Of a stretch of DNA of 64,000 bases, positions 11,851 through 22,071 are shown piece by piece. How positions within the stretch are numbered: the first letter of the stretch is position 1; each line of letters starts with the position of its first letter. The position numbers and the translations under genes were made by a program. The stretch is from Strigamia acuminata (lineage: Eukaryota; Arthropoda; Chilopoda; Geophilomorpha; Linotaeniidae): NCBI GenBank assembly GCA_949358305.1, contig OX442320.1, positions 11,238,259 to 11,302,258 of the forward strand, written 5' to 3'. The notes under the pieces are model-generated. The model ran no database searches, was not told where the DNA came from, and saw only the letters and a program-made list of their open reading frames with translations.

Positions 11851-12479
11851 TGAACTTGAATCAAAAATGTCCATAAATGTACACAAATCTTAATATTAAG
11901 CTTCAGAATATCTAGAAAAATCAAAATTCTGGCCCAAATTCTAACATAATTATTTATCCGGGCGGTTTTAATTTTAAAAACAGCTTTTTCACTTGGATTG
12001 GTATTTTTCACTTTGTATGGACATGGCGGTATAAGTTTTGTAAGTGAAATTTCCAAAAGTTGGTAATTTGATGTGCAAGATTGATCTAAAGGTTCTATAA
12101 TTATTTTCTTTCTCCCTCTGTTGTGGAAATGGTGAAGTCTGTAGTGTTGACACAGCTTAGAGATTGAAATTTCTTTCCTTCATTGTTTGAAGTATTTGCA
12201 CAGCCAATCTCCAGATGGAGCTCAATATAGAAGACTTGATAATTAGATAGAAAATTTTGTCTTCTCTTTTTCTTTTTCTTTTGCCTCTCAAATTGCAATA
12301 AAAATTTCATGCAGTGAATTAATGGCTCTTTTAATCATATGTCATCTGCAAATGAGGTAATGAAATTTACCTCTCATCATAAATTATGACAGTGGCGTTT
12401 GCATGTCTGTATATTAGATTCCAATTTTCATAATTACTCATTGGTAGCTAATTTTCTAGTCAACTAAAAGTGAAAATGT
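11851..12479. other. No feature seen
   Basis: AT-rich, no supported exon. Confidence 0.5.
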
Positions 12480-12975
12480 AAATAAAAATTACTCATTCCT
12501 AGTCAAAAATGCAAATAAACAAACAGACTTGCATCTAAAAACTGTAAAAACAAACAAAATTGCATTTAAAAACGACAAATACAAGCAAAATTGCATCTTA
12601 AAACTTCAAAAACAAACAAAATTGCATTTAAAAACGACAAAAACGTGCAAAATTGCATCTTAAAACTTCAAAAACAAGCAAAATTGCATTTAAAAACGAC
12701 AAAAACAAGCAAAATTGCATCTTAAAACTTCAAAAACAAACAAAATTGCATTTAAAAACGACAAAAACGTGCAAAATTGCATCTTAAAACTTCAAAAACA
12801 AGCAAAATTGCATTTAAAAACGACAAAAACGTGCAAAATTGCATCTTAAAACTTCAAAAACAAGCAAAATTGCATTTAAAAACGACAAAAACGTGCAAAA
12901 TTGCATCTTAAAACTTTAAAAACAAGCACAATTGCATTTAAAAACTACAAAAACATGCAAACTTGCATCCAAAAT
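12480..12975. repeat. 62-bp array made of two alternating 31-bp half-units
   Basis: GCATCTTA words recur at 12593, 12655 and 12717, exactly 62 bp apart, and onward. Each 62-bp unit is two related 31-bp halves, one with TTGCATCTTAAAACTTC and one with TTGCATTTAAAAACGAC. Both share CAAAATTGCAT, so the present unit arose as a dimer. Confidence 0.88.
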
Positions 12976-13231
12976 TGTAAAACAACCTAAAAAACAAGTG
13001 TACCTGGTGTTAAAATAACCAACAAAAGAATTCAGTTGTTTACATAGTCCCGCCATGTTTGATCTAAGTTCCACAAAATGTAAAATTCGATTTTTCGTCT
13101 TATATACTTGATTAATTTGTAGTAAAGACGTGTTTCACAGTTGTTTTTTTTTTATAGATTTTTCTCTTGGTAGAAAGATTAATTAACACCAACTGCACTC
13201 GACCTTTAAGGTGCGATCGTTATTAACTTAC

Positions 13232-13294
13232 GGTTAGATGAAAGTTTATGGCTGCTTCGGCGAATTTTTCCGTTTTTCCCAATGCGATGATCAT
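13232..13294 (-). CDS. Candidate first coding exon, gene unknown
   Basis: On the minus strand an ATG at 13294 opens 21 codons (starting MIIALGKTEKF) that end exactly at a strong donor (ACC|GTAAGT at 13232/13231). The surrounding 13.2-13.5 kb is GC-richer than its neighbours, as expected near a promoter. I could not find the next exon in the 13 kb to the left, so the gene, if real, has a long intron or continues outside the window. A chance ATG-to-donor run is possible. Confidence 0.25.
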
Positions 13295-13905
13295 ATTTCT
13301 TCGTTATTGTAGTCCCCAATTAGCTGTAAATCTCTCCGGATCGGGAATAATTGTTTTCTTTGTCGTCGTTTGACTTTGGGCGCCATTTTTCCTATTCCGG
13401 CGTGGGACGATGACAACATAAGTTTTGATTTAACTCGCACTTTTTCGTCCATTTTTATTTACTGGAGGGATTTCCGCGGGCGCGTTGAGTAGTTCTGATG
13501 AAAAATCATAAAGAGAGGATTATCGATTTTTTACAAAGGAGAATAAAAATAAAAATTCTTATTTCAGCATTTACCTTCAATACTACTACGAACTTATACA
13601 AACTATTACCTCAAACAGCCACCAGTTGACGCTGCGAAGCTAAAATTTAACGAAAATCATCAGAAAATCATTGAAACCGACAATTAAAACGAAATATAAA
13701 GAATACAACCAACTTTTGCACCGATTGTGTGTTGATTTCGCTCGTAAATGGCAGTTTGCTTTAAAAATCGTCATCAGCGCCGCCATCTAGTGGGCAAAAC
13801 ACAAACCACCATATAAAAACAACCCGCCATTTTTGAACCGCCATGAAATCAAAAGATAAACTCAAAAACTATTTATTAACATCTCGTTTTCATGACAAAA
13901 ATTAA

Positions 13906-13911
13906 TTTATT
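13906..13911 (-). terminator. Poly(A) signal overlapping the USP stop codon
   Basis: AATAAA on the minus strand contains the TAA stop (13909-13907) of the deubiquitinase gene, implying a 3' UTR of only some tens of bases. Confidence 0.6.
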
Positions 13912-16900
13912 CAACAGCCATTAACCTGTGACCATAAAATAAAAGATACGCGGTCCGTTTGCAACTGTCGGAAATTTGTTCCTGCATTTCCGTCACTTGC
14001 AAATCATCGCATGTCAGCCATTTTTCCTCGTGAAGGACCCGCGTAATGTAGTGGCCACCGGTCGCCGAGCTGCCCAAGTGTTCAATCACTGCTTGTAGTT
14101 GATATTCGAATCCGTCCAAAACATTATCCGTGCAAAAACGCTTCAAATTGAGCTTTTCAAGCACGTTAATTTCCGCCGAATTCTTTTCTACGCGGGTTTT
14201 GTCTTTCTCGTTCACCAAATAGCGGCGCAGATATACGACGAGAATTCTGTCGAAAATAAATAAATTAATTTCGTTAAAAACTTTTTTTCGCATTTATTTA
14301 CTCTGGGATGCGGGTAAATCGTTTGGAGATATAGTCACTTGTCCTGCACGGGCACTCGAGTGCAGATTGGATGAGAGGATTCAATTCGAATTTGGTGTCA
14401 GAGTTCCTGCGAATAAATTGTTTGTTTGTGGCGCGGTCGTTGGATTCGAATTTTCTTTACATTTCTTTAGGAACATCGATGCCCAATTCGCTGTAAGTTT
14501 GCGTTGTAGAGTTGATGCTGTTGGTTCGGGAGTGGCGGCACGTCGGACATAGAGTTTCAACCATTTCGAAGTTCGTTAGGTCGTCGATGGACCTGTCGCA
14601 TGGCAACATCCGCTCAATTTCAAGCTGTAGCGAATCTTTAAACGATAAGTAGTACTCGTGAGCGTCCTTAAAACGAGAAAAAAAAACGTTTTTTAGTGGT
14701 GGGACATTGGGATCTGAATAAAGTCGTGGAAAACACCTCGTGGGATCCAATTTTCTTAAATTTGCCGCTGGCTTCAATCATTTTTTCCTTGAAATTGCGT
14801 AAAAAATCAGTTTTGGTGCTGTTTGAATGGTGGAAACGAACGTTGTGTAGACGTAAAAATGCTCTAAAATTAAAAAATAAAATAAAAGCAAAATTTTTTT
14901 CGTTTTAAATGTGAAAGAATTACGATAGCAATCCGTCCTGGATTATCGAGTATTTGTCGCTGCTCAGATGGCGAATTAAAGCTGGGAACGACATCAGCGC
15001 TTGCAGCGTCGAATTCATGTAGCACGAATTGGAAATATTAAGAAATCTAAAAAATAAAGAAATAAATTTCAAAAACTCACAAATTCGTTCAAATATGACG
15101 ACTTTCTCACCCTTTGTCACCAATGTTTTCTTTTTTCTTTGGGGATTTCTTTGAAGTGTATTTACTCCCTAGTACGGATCGACTTTCATATGTTAGTGAT
15201 GTATATGTGTTTCTTTGCCCCACTTCATGCCGTTTTGCTGTCGTTTCCGCTGTTGGTAATGACCGGTTTGGACGGGCCGCCACAAATGGCCATTCACTAA
15301 AATTAAATAAGTAAAAACATTGTACTGTAAGAGGTTTCATTAATGCAAAAATGTTGTGATTGTGTGATTTTTCAAACAAACTCAAAACCAACATACAATG
15401 TGTAATATAATTGTTTAAATAATTGTAAATTACAGGCTTCACAAGAGTACAAGACACCAATAGGCCAAGGCCAGTGTGCAAGTTGGTCCTTTAGCAGAAC
15501 CATATATTCCAAATCGCCCCAACGTTGTCTTAACTCCTATTGGTTGAGCCGGATTACGCCTAACTCTACTATGCGGAAAAGTAGTTCTGTTTATTTTCAA
15601 TGAATTTCAGTGTAAAAAAGTGATTAGAATGATGGATTTTATTTAATTGGTAATAAAATGTATATTTAAGTTGCTAAATCTGCTTTTTCTCCTTTTAATC
15701 CATCAAACAATGTTAGCATAGTTTATTGGTTTCTTTTGGCAGGTAAACAAAGGTTTAGTGTTTTATTAGTTGTTTTGCCTATAGTAGTTAGATTACAATT
15801 CTGGTGTTATGGGCTATTTTTTGGTGCGATTGTATGTTTATGCATGATTATGCATCTGATTGGCCGATTGTTGAGTCAAATGCAATTGCAATTGTGATAA
15901 TCGCCTCATCGCAAAATCGTGATATTTGTAAAATTTCAAAATCGTGATATTTGTAAAATTTCAAAATCGTGATATTTGTAAAATTTCAAAATCGTGATAT
16001 TTGTAAAATTTCAAAATCGTGATATTTGTAAAATTTCAAAATCGTGATATTTGTAAAATTTTAAAATCGTGATATTTGTAAAATTTCAAAATCGTGATAT
16101 TTGTAAAATTTCAAAATCGTGATATTTGTAAAATTTCAAAATCGTGATATTTGTAAAATTTCAAAATCGTGATATTTGTAAAATTTCAAAATCGTGATAT
16201 TTGTAAAATTTCAAAATCGTGATATTTGTAAAATTTCAAAATCGTGATATTTGTAAAATTTCAAAATCGTGATAATTGTACAGTCGCAAAATCGTTTCGT
16301 TATCGAAATCCCTTACTGAAACTTTAAACTTACCCGTACATGTTGTCGTCGTCGTCCTGTGTTGAGCAGTCGTAATTTTGTCCAAATAATTGATTGTCAG
16401 CGTTGATTACGGTATTTGTTGTGGGAACACGGACTGGAGTTTCGCGGGGCTGAATTTCCGGAAGTGTTGAAACTGATTTAACCGTGGGAAATTGTTTTTC
16501 CGGCAAATTTCCGATTTTGGTTCCAAGTAAATTTTCGGTTAAAATTTTAAATAAATTTTCCGCTGAACTTTTAGATAAATTTTCCGTTGATTTTCTAGCT
16601 AAAATTTCGGTTGATTTTTTAGCAAAACTTTCGGTTGATTTTTTAGCTAAAATTTCGGTTGATTTTTTAGCAAAACTTTCGGTTGATTTTTTAGCTAAAT
16701 TTTGGGTTGGATTTTGAGATGAATTTTTGGTTGGATTTTGAGATGAATTTTCGGTTGGATCTTGAGATGAATTTTTGATTTCTGGGTAATCTCCGGAATA
16801 TCTTCCCTCGTATTTTCCGGTTTTAGTTGCATTTCCACCTGGTGTCAATTCGGTGAACACTTGCGGCGCTTCGGTCAATGAACACGAATCTTCCTCGACT

Positions 16901-17383
16901 GCGATAGGAAAGTAATCTTCGTTTTTGCTGTAAAAAAACTCGAAAACTGTCGAGATTTTGCGCAGCGTTTCGACATCACGTTGGAAATCCTCAAAATCAA
17001 ACTGCAGGAAAGCGATAGTGCCAAAATGAATTTGCACAATCCCATGTTGCACGAAATTCACGTGGAAAGATCGGTTCGGCAAATATCCCTGAATTTTGAA
17101 ATTGCTCGAAATCTTCAAAATAAACAAACAAATAAATTAATTAATTATAAATTGTTAATAAATAAATAAAAATTTATACGGGTATTTCTTCAGGCTGGGG
17201 TAGGAGAACATTATCGCTAAGAAATCGGACCCTCCACTTCGATTTCTTCCCAATCACTTGCAGTTGTCCTCCATCACTCGATTTCATACCAGACGCAACT
17301 CCCTGGAATATTCTGCAGAAAATTCCTTTTCCGCGTACGGACAACGTCCCAACGAAGTCCCGCATCCAAGATGGCGGTGCCAT
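13907..17383 (-). CDS. USP37-like ubiquitin carboxyl-terminal hydrolase
   Basis: Cysteine deubiquitinase that removes ubiquitin from proteins. Eight exons (minus): 17383-17180, 17112-16334, 15296-15111, 15046-14924, 14863-14737, 14666-14461, 14406-14302, 14246-13907; they join in phase to 689 residues. Residues 1 to about 125 resemble the PH-like N-terminal domain of USP37/26/29. Residues about 180-270 are an 11-residue repeat (KKSTE core). The catalytic domain starts at about 390: Cys box GFLNISNSCYMN (Cys398), a DAHEYY box, CxxC/CxC zinc-binding cysteines, PEILVVYLRRY, and the His box with GGHY (His642) followed by CDD (Asp657/658). The triad is therefore complete. The protein is shorter than human USP37, as I recall it, and lacks the UIM-containing insertion that splits the vertebrate catalytic domain: the two halves are joined by about 40 residues. 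The PH-like assignment is weaker than the catalytic one. The start is the first ATG of the most upstream exon found. Confidence 0.9.
15501..15815. repeat. Repeat shared with the ENaC gene intron at 22.8 kb
   Basis: Inside USP intron 2. A 31-bp block at 15520-15550 (CAACGTTGTCTTAACTCC...) is the exact complement of 22831-22861. A 21-bp block, ACAATTCTGGTGTTATGGGC(T) at 15795-15815, recurs in the same orientation at 22780. The relative orientation of the two blocks differs between the loci, as expected of rearranged copies of a mobile element with related ends. Confidence 0.65.
15913..16276. repeat. 25-bp intronic array
   Basis: About 14 nearly identical copies of a 25-bp unit (AAAATCGTGATATTTGTAAA plus ATTTC) fill part of USP intron 2 (15297-16333). 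Only one or two substitutions are seen across the array, so it is young or homogenised. Confidence 0.95.
16484..16770 (-). repeat. Coding minisatellite in USP (33-bp unit, 11 residues)
   Basis: Within USP exon 2 the frame encodes serial variants of an 11-residue unit ending KKSTE (SFAKKSTEILA and similar), preceded by NSSQNPT repeats. It lies in the linker between the PH-like region and the catalytic domain. Repeat length is a multiple of 3, so copy changes keep the frame. Confidence 0.85.
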
Positions 17384-18339
17384 CTTCCTGCGACGTCTGA
17401 AACCGAAACGTGATAAAATAAAGATAGAAACAATAATTAAATCATTTACTTCACTGCAGGTATCCTTTGGCCAGTCATTCAGCGTCGAAGGTAAATTTAT
17501 TAAATATCGGCAGGCAGAAGCGTTTTAATCCGGATTTTACTCTATCAACGCATAATTTTATTAAAAAGGCGGGAAATTTCCATCTGGTGAGAAAACGTCA
17601 AAGTTTACTCACGACCGGTCCATCTAAAAGTAGTACCGGAAACGGAAATCACTTGAAAAAAAACCGAAAATGTTGAAAAAAGTTCGAACTTATTAAATGT
17701 CGTCGATTTTTCTTTCAAATTGCAATTAAATCAATAAAGAATAAACTTTAGTCTCGTTTTAATAAACTGCACTGTTTGCACAGTTGTCAAGTGTTGAAAA
17801 ATTACGAATTTAATTGTTTCACGTTGTTGAGGGTTGTTAGACTTGTTACCATGTGCAAAATCCATATCGGAAGCACAAATGGCGAGCAATTAGCTTGTCA
17901 AATTGAGATATATTCCTTGTCCCTGTATTCCAAATTTGCAATTACTTCCATAAACACGAGGACACGCACACTCACGAGACACGTTGAGCTTGTAACATGG
18001 AAATTTGAGTGACTTCTTCAAGGGCGTCGACAATGTTGGTGATAATCGCTGGATAACAACAGTGAAAGGTTTGCAAATGTTTTGTTTTAATATTTTGTGT
18101 TTTTGTAATTAGTTTAATTGGAAAAGTACTAGAATCGTGGAGTGATGTGGTGTGAAACGTTTTGTCAGAGAATTGATTTTGGCGTCATAAAGAATGGTTT
18201 TATTATCAATTTTGTGTATCCTATAAATATTACACTTGAATTAGTATATTGGCTAATAGAGGAAAACAAACGGCCAGTTGATCGTGGTTGCTAAGTGATG
18301 AGAAAATGCGATCAACGAACTGTTATTTTTAAAAAAAAT
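17384..18339. other. 5' flank of USP, no other gene seen
   Basis: Moderately GC-rich just upstream of the USP start, then AT-rich. No convincing exon. Possible 5' UTR exon and promoter of USP lie here but cannot be delimited. Confidence 0.4.
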
Positions 18340-19200
18340 CAATTAAAACATTGATTGAATATCTGTTAAAAATCGATTTAAAATTGAATATCTGTTAAAA
18401 ATCGATTTAAAATTGAATATCTGTTAAAAATCGATTTAAAATTGATTAGTCTAGTTAGAAATTGATTTAAAATTGATTAGTCTAGTTAGAAATTGATTAG
18501 TTTGATTAAAAATTGATTGATTTGATTAAAGATTGATTTATTTGGTTAGAAATTGATTTATTTGGTTAGAAATTGATTAATTTGATTAAAGATTGATTAA
18601 TTTAGTTAAAAATTGATTAATTTAGTTAAAAATTGATTAATTTAGCTAAAAATTGATTAATTTAGTTTAAAATTGATTAATTTTTAGCTAAAAATTGATT
18701 AATTTAGTTAAAAATTGATTAATTTAGTTAAAAATTGATTAATTTAGTTTAAAATTGATTAATTTAGCTAAAAATTGATTAATTTAGTTTAAAATTGATT
18801 AATTTAGCTAAAATTTAATCAATTTAGTTAAAATTTAATCAATTTAGTTAAAATTTAATCAATTTAGTTAAAATTTAATCAATTTAGTTAAAATTTAATC
18901 AATTTAGTTAAAATTTAATCAATTTAGTTAAAATTTAATCAATTTAGTTAAAATTTAATCAATTTAGTTAAAATTTAATCAATTTAGTTAAAATTTAATC
19001 AATTTAGTTAAAATTTAATCAATTTTTTTAAAATTTAATCAATTTAGTTAAAATTTAATCAATTTAGTTAAAATTTAATCAATTTAGTTAAAATTTAATC
19101 AATTTAGTTAAAAATTGATTAACTTAGCTAAAAATAGATTAATTTAATTAAAAATTGATTAATTTAGTTAAAAATTGATTAATCTAGTTAGAAATTGGTT
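18340..19200. repeat. 20-bp satellite block
   Basis: About 43 units of 20 bp. The core run 18801-19110 is nearly perfect AATTTAGTTAAAATTTAATC. The flanks are variants with AAAAATTGATT. The unit is nearly self-complementary. Intergenic, between USP and the DEG/ENaC gene. Confidence 0.92.
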
Positions 19201-20280
19201 TTTAAAAATCATGTAAAATTTGGTTTAAAAAAATCGATCAAAATTTTGTTCGACAATCAATGCAAATTCGATTATTAATGCGATAACAAATGGAAAAGCA
19301 ACAGAAAAACCTAGGCTGAAACAACAGGAAGTCTTGGGTCATTTTCATACCAACACATACATGCCATTCAGTCTGGTGCAAAAAACCTATTATATTAAAC
19401 TACATTAATTGTATCGATTAAAAAAAAACACCTGACCTTGATAAAATTTAGATCAAACCACAAAATGCCCATCTCAACTGACAACAAACAATTTGAATTT
19501 GTTGACAGGACATTGCTCGAAATTAAACTAAATAAATAAACAATCAACTAATTATTATGAATTATTCCATCCATGAAAACAAAGGAGAACATCTCCAGTT
19601 TCCACCAAACACAACAAAACAATTTTTCTTTTACTTCAAATTCCATTCCATTTGATATAAAACCCACAGAAAAACACTTGCCAAATTCATTTGTTTTCAT
19701 CAACACAATTAGGCATGTTTCCACATCCTTAGCAACAAAAATCAATACACTTAAAAAGAAACTAAAAAAAAAAAACTAATCAATATTCTCAATCTCACTT
19801 AGTCATCAGGAATTTAATATCCGACAATCACCCCTGTTTAAAATAAGCCTAAAGGAAGAAAAAGAACAACTCAAGCCCAATTTTTATGCTATTGACTGTA
19901 TCTTCCCAGCACAATAATGACATGTTAAGAATCACAACAGTTTCAATCAATTGCTCCAGTGAGATATGATCTTGCTCACTAAAAGCCTAAAGTATAAACG
20001 GATGTGGACATTTGGCTGAGCCAAGCACGAAGAGTTTGCTGAGCCTCACTTTCATGTTAGACACAAGTTAGGACTAAGGGATTTTGCAGGTGTTGCAGCA
20101 CCAACTGGAGGTAAGAAGAGCTCACGTTTATCATAGTAATTTCTATGTTTTGGTGTAGTAAATTTGGAAAACATGGTAATTTGTATCCAGAGAAACATTG
20201 ATCCGAGTTATCGAACAAAGAGATTCCGCGTCAACGTTGGTTTCGTTTAACTGTATTGAGCATTTGAAGTTATCGAATAA
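19201..20280. other. No gene seen
   Basis: AT-rich; overlapping open frames on both strands near 19548-19779 are not supported by splice signals or homology. Confidence 0.45.
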
Positions 20281-20409
20281 ACTTCCATTTGCCTTTGTGG
20301 CAGTCGGCATCCCGTTGAATTTTAAAATCTGTGCTTGCACCCTTTACCAAAAGAAAATTTTTTTTGACTAATTTCTTTCTGGTGTCACTTTACGATTTAT
20401 ATATTAAAC

Positions 20410-21035
20410 CAGGGGTTCTCTAACTTTTTAGCATTGCGACCCATTTTTAAGAAAGGCGATCTTCCGCGCCCCACTTCATCATCGGTGCATTAAATATTTT
20501 CAAAATTAACTACATGTTGTTTCTATATTTCCATCTTATACAAAATTCATCACTTTGGGGAATTACAATAGCTACAAACCTCCATTTTTGGGCGTTTTGG
20601 CTGGTTTTTGTAGGTTTTTGGAGAATTCTGGGTGGTTTTTGTAGGTTTTTGGAGAATTCTGGGTGGTTTTTGTAGGTTTTTGGAGAATTCTGGGTGGTTT
20701 TTGTAGGTTTTTGGAGAATTCTGGGTGGTTTTTGTAGGTTTTTGGAGACTTCTGGGTGGTTTTTGTAGGTTTTTGGAGAATTCTGGGTGGTTTTTGTAGG
20801 TTTTTGGAGAATTCTGGGTGGTTTTTGTGAAGATTTTAGAGGATTTTGTCGCTTTTGCTAGTCTGTGTTGTATTGCAACCAACTACAGGCAGTAAGTTTG
20901 AATTGGAATTGGCAAAAATTGAAGAAAAAATTTTGGTAATGAAAATTTTAGGCGACGAAGTGATTGAACATCGTTGCGCCCCACCAGTGAGGCGTGCCCC
21001 ACAGTTAGGCGTGCCCCACAGTTTGAGAACCGCTG
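20410..21035. mobile_element. Non-autonomous hAT element, 626 bp, 8-bp TSD
   Basis: Terminal inverted repeats CAGGGGTTCTC / GAGAACCGCTG with perfect 8-bp target duplications TATTAAAC (20402-20409 and 21036-21043). These are diagnostic of hAT transposition. It contains no transposase. The interior holds a 31-bp minisatellite (20592-20829) and repeated GGCGTGCCCCAC words near the right end. The locus at 46.4 kb preserves the unoccupied target with a single TATTAAAC. Confidence 0.95.
20592..20829. repeat. 31-bp array inside the hAT element
   Basis: Nearly eight copies of a 31-bp unit; GAATTC occurs every 31 bp (20623, 20654, 20685 and on). The tandem array sits wholly within the transposon, so it either travelled with it or expanded after insertion. 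Confidence 0.95.
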
Positions 21036-21075
21036 TATTAAACATTTTTCTGAAGTGGTTTCGCAACCCCGGTTA

Positions 21076-21821
21076 AGGAGGGCTGGTCAATTTGTTCGTT
21101 AGTTTCGTTCCGAGTGACTCCTCAGTTGCCTATTCCGTACTTGACCTTTTTTTATTGTTTTAAATATAACTGCTTTTAGTGATGACTCGTATTTATATTT
21201 GACACTTATGGTCGTGACCTCTAAAGACAAATCTGTTTTCTGACTAACATCATTACCGTTTGGTTTTAATTAGTAGAATTAGTTTTTTCATGATCCAGGA
21301 TGCAGCAATTTACCTATAATGGGTAAACAAATGAAAGTAATTGATTATTCAGTTAGGAAATGCCTAATTGCTTTCTCGGTAGCAATATCATTTTTTTTTA
21401 GTATATTGACAAGCCTGCAAAGGTTTTTCAGAAATTAGTACAAGGCTCAAGAAAATAGTGGTGACGCCGGGGTTTCTTGACAGGTCTGCTTAAACTGTGC
21501 TTCTTAAGGTGCGTTTTCATGTGCGATTATTTCGTCAATCGTGTGCGAATTGTAAAAATCGCAAAACAAAAATCGCGTGCCTTGTCATTTTCAACGAAGC
21601 GGAAAAATGAATCGTGAGCGATTTGTAACGCGAGTACCAGAATAGCGCGCGACAAACGATGCTAGTTCTCAACCGTTTCACGCAATATCGCGTCCGATAC
21701 AGACCAGGTGACTATCTTGGGCTAATGGGAAGTTGAGTTTTGGTAAATTGTTCCCATTGGCTGAGATTTATGATTATTGCAATAATCAACTAATCACAAT
21801 AATCACTCATTTAATGAAACC
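21076..21821. other. Intergenic, possible further MITE
   Basis: 21510-21720 is GC-richer and rich in CGCG/GCGATT words (starting AGGTGCGTTTTCATGTGCG). It may be another decayed miniature element, but no inverted ends could be fixed. Nothing else seen. Confidence 0.35.
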
Positions 21822-21964
21822 CAGGGCTGTCTTTACACTTTTCAGCGCCCTGGGCTAATAAAACTCAGGCGTCCCTTGCCCAGCACTTTTCTGTGCCCAT
21901 CGAGCCTCTGTGCCCGGCGCCCCCGGGCTGCAGCCCAGTTAGCCCAATGGTAAAGGTGGGCCTG
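21822..21964. mobile_element. hAT MITE, 143 bp, perfect 8-bp TSD
   Basis: Ends CAGGGCTGTCTTTA and (complemented) CAGGCCCACCTTTA; flanked by ATGAAACC on both sides (21814-21821 and 21965-21972). The interior is GC-rich (CGCCCCCGGGC). It lies about 100 bp upstream of the DEG/ENaC start codon, so it sits in the promoter or 5' UTR of that gene. Confidence 0.92.
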
Positions 21965-22071
21965 ATGAAACCCCTTATTGTAATGATTGATTTGCATGAA
22001 CAATGTGCGGCAGTGAAATTTTGTTACCTAAAGCAGCCTCTCATATTTATCTCTTTGTTTGTAACTTGTAG

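Larger units (their letters stand above)
20281..21075. repeat. Dispersed repeat interrupted by a hAT insertion
   Basis: 20300-20409 plus 21036-21068 align, with divergence, to the uninterrupted segment 46320-46437 (shared words CTGTGCT/CGCACCC, GGTGTCACTT, ATATTAAACATTTTTCTGAAG). The interruption is the element at 20410-21035, so this is a nested insertion. Confidence 0.85.

Noticed and set aside
256-16276. CRISPR-like arrays
   Set aside because: The regular repeats are contiguous tandem units without unique spacers, in a eukaryotic genome.
20550-20882. 110-codon proline/lysine-rich repeat frame
   Set aside because: Translation of the 31-bp array inside the hAT element; no transposase similarity.
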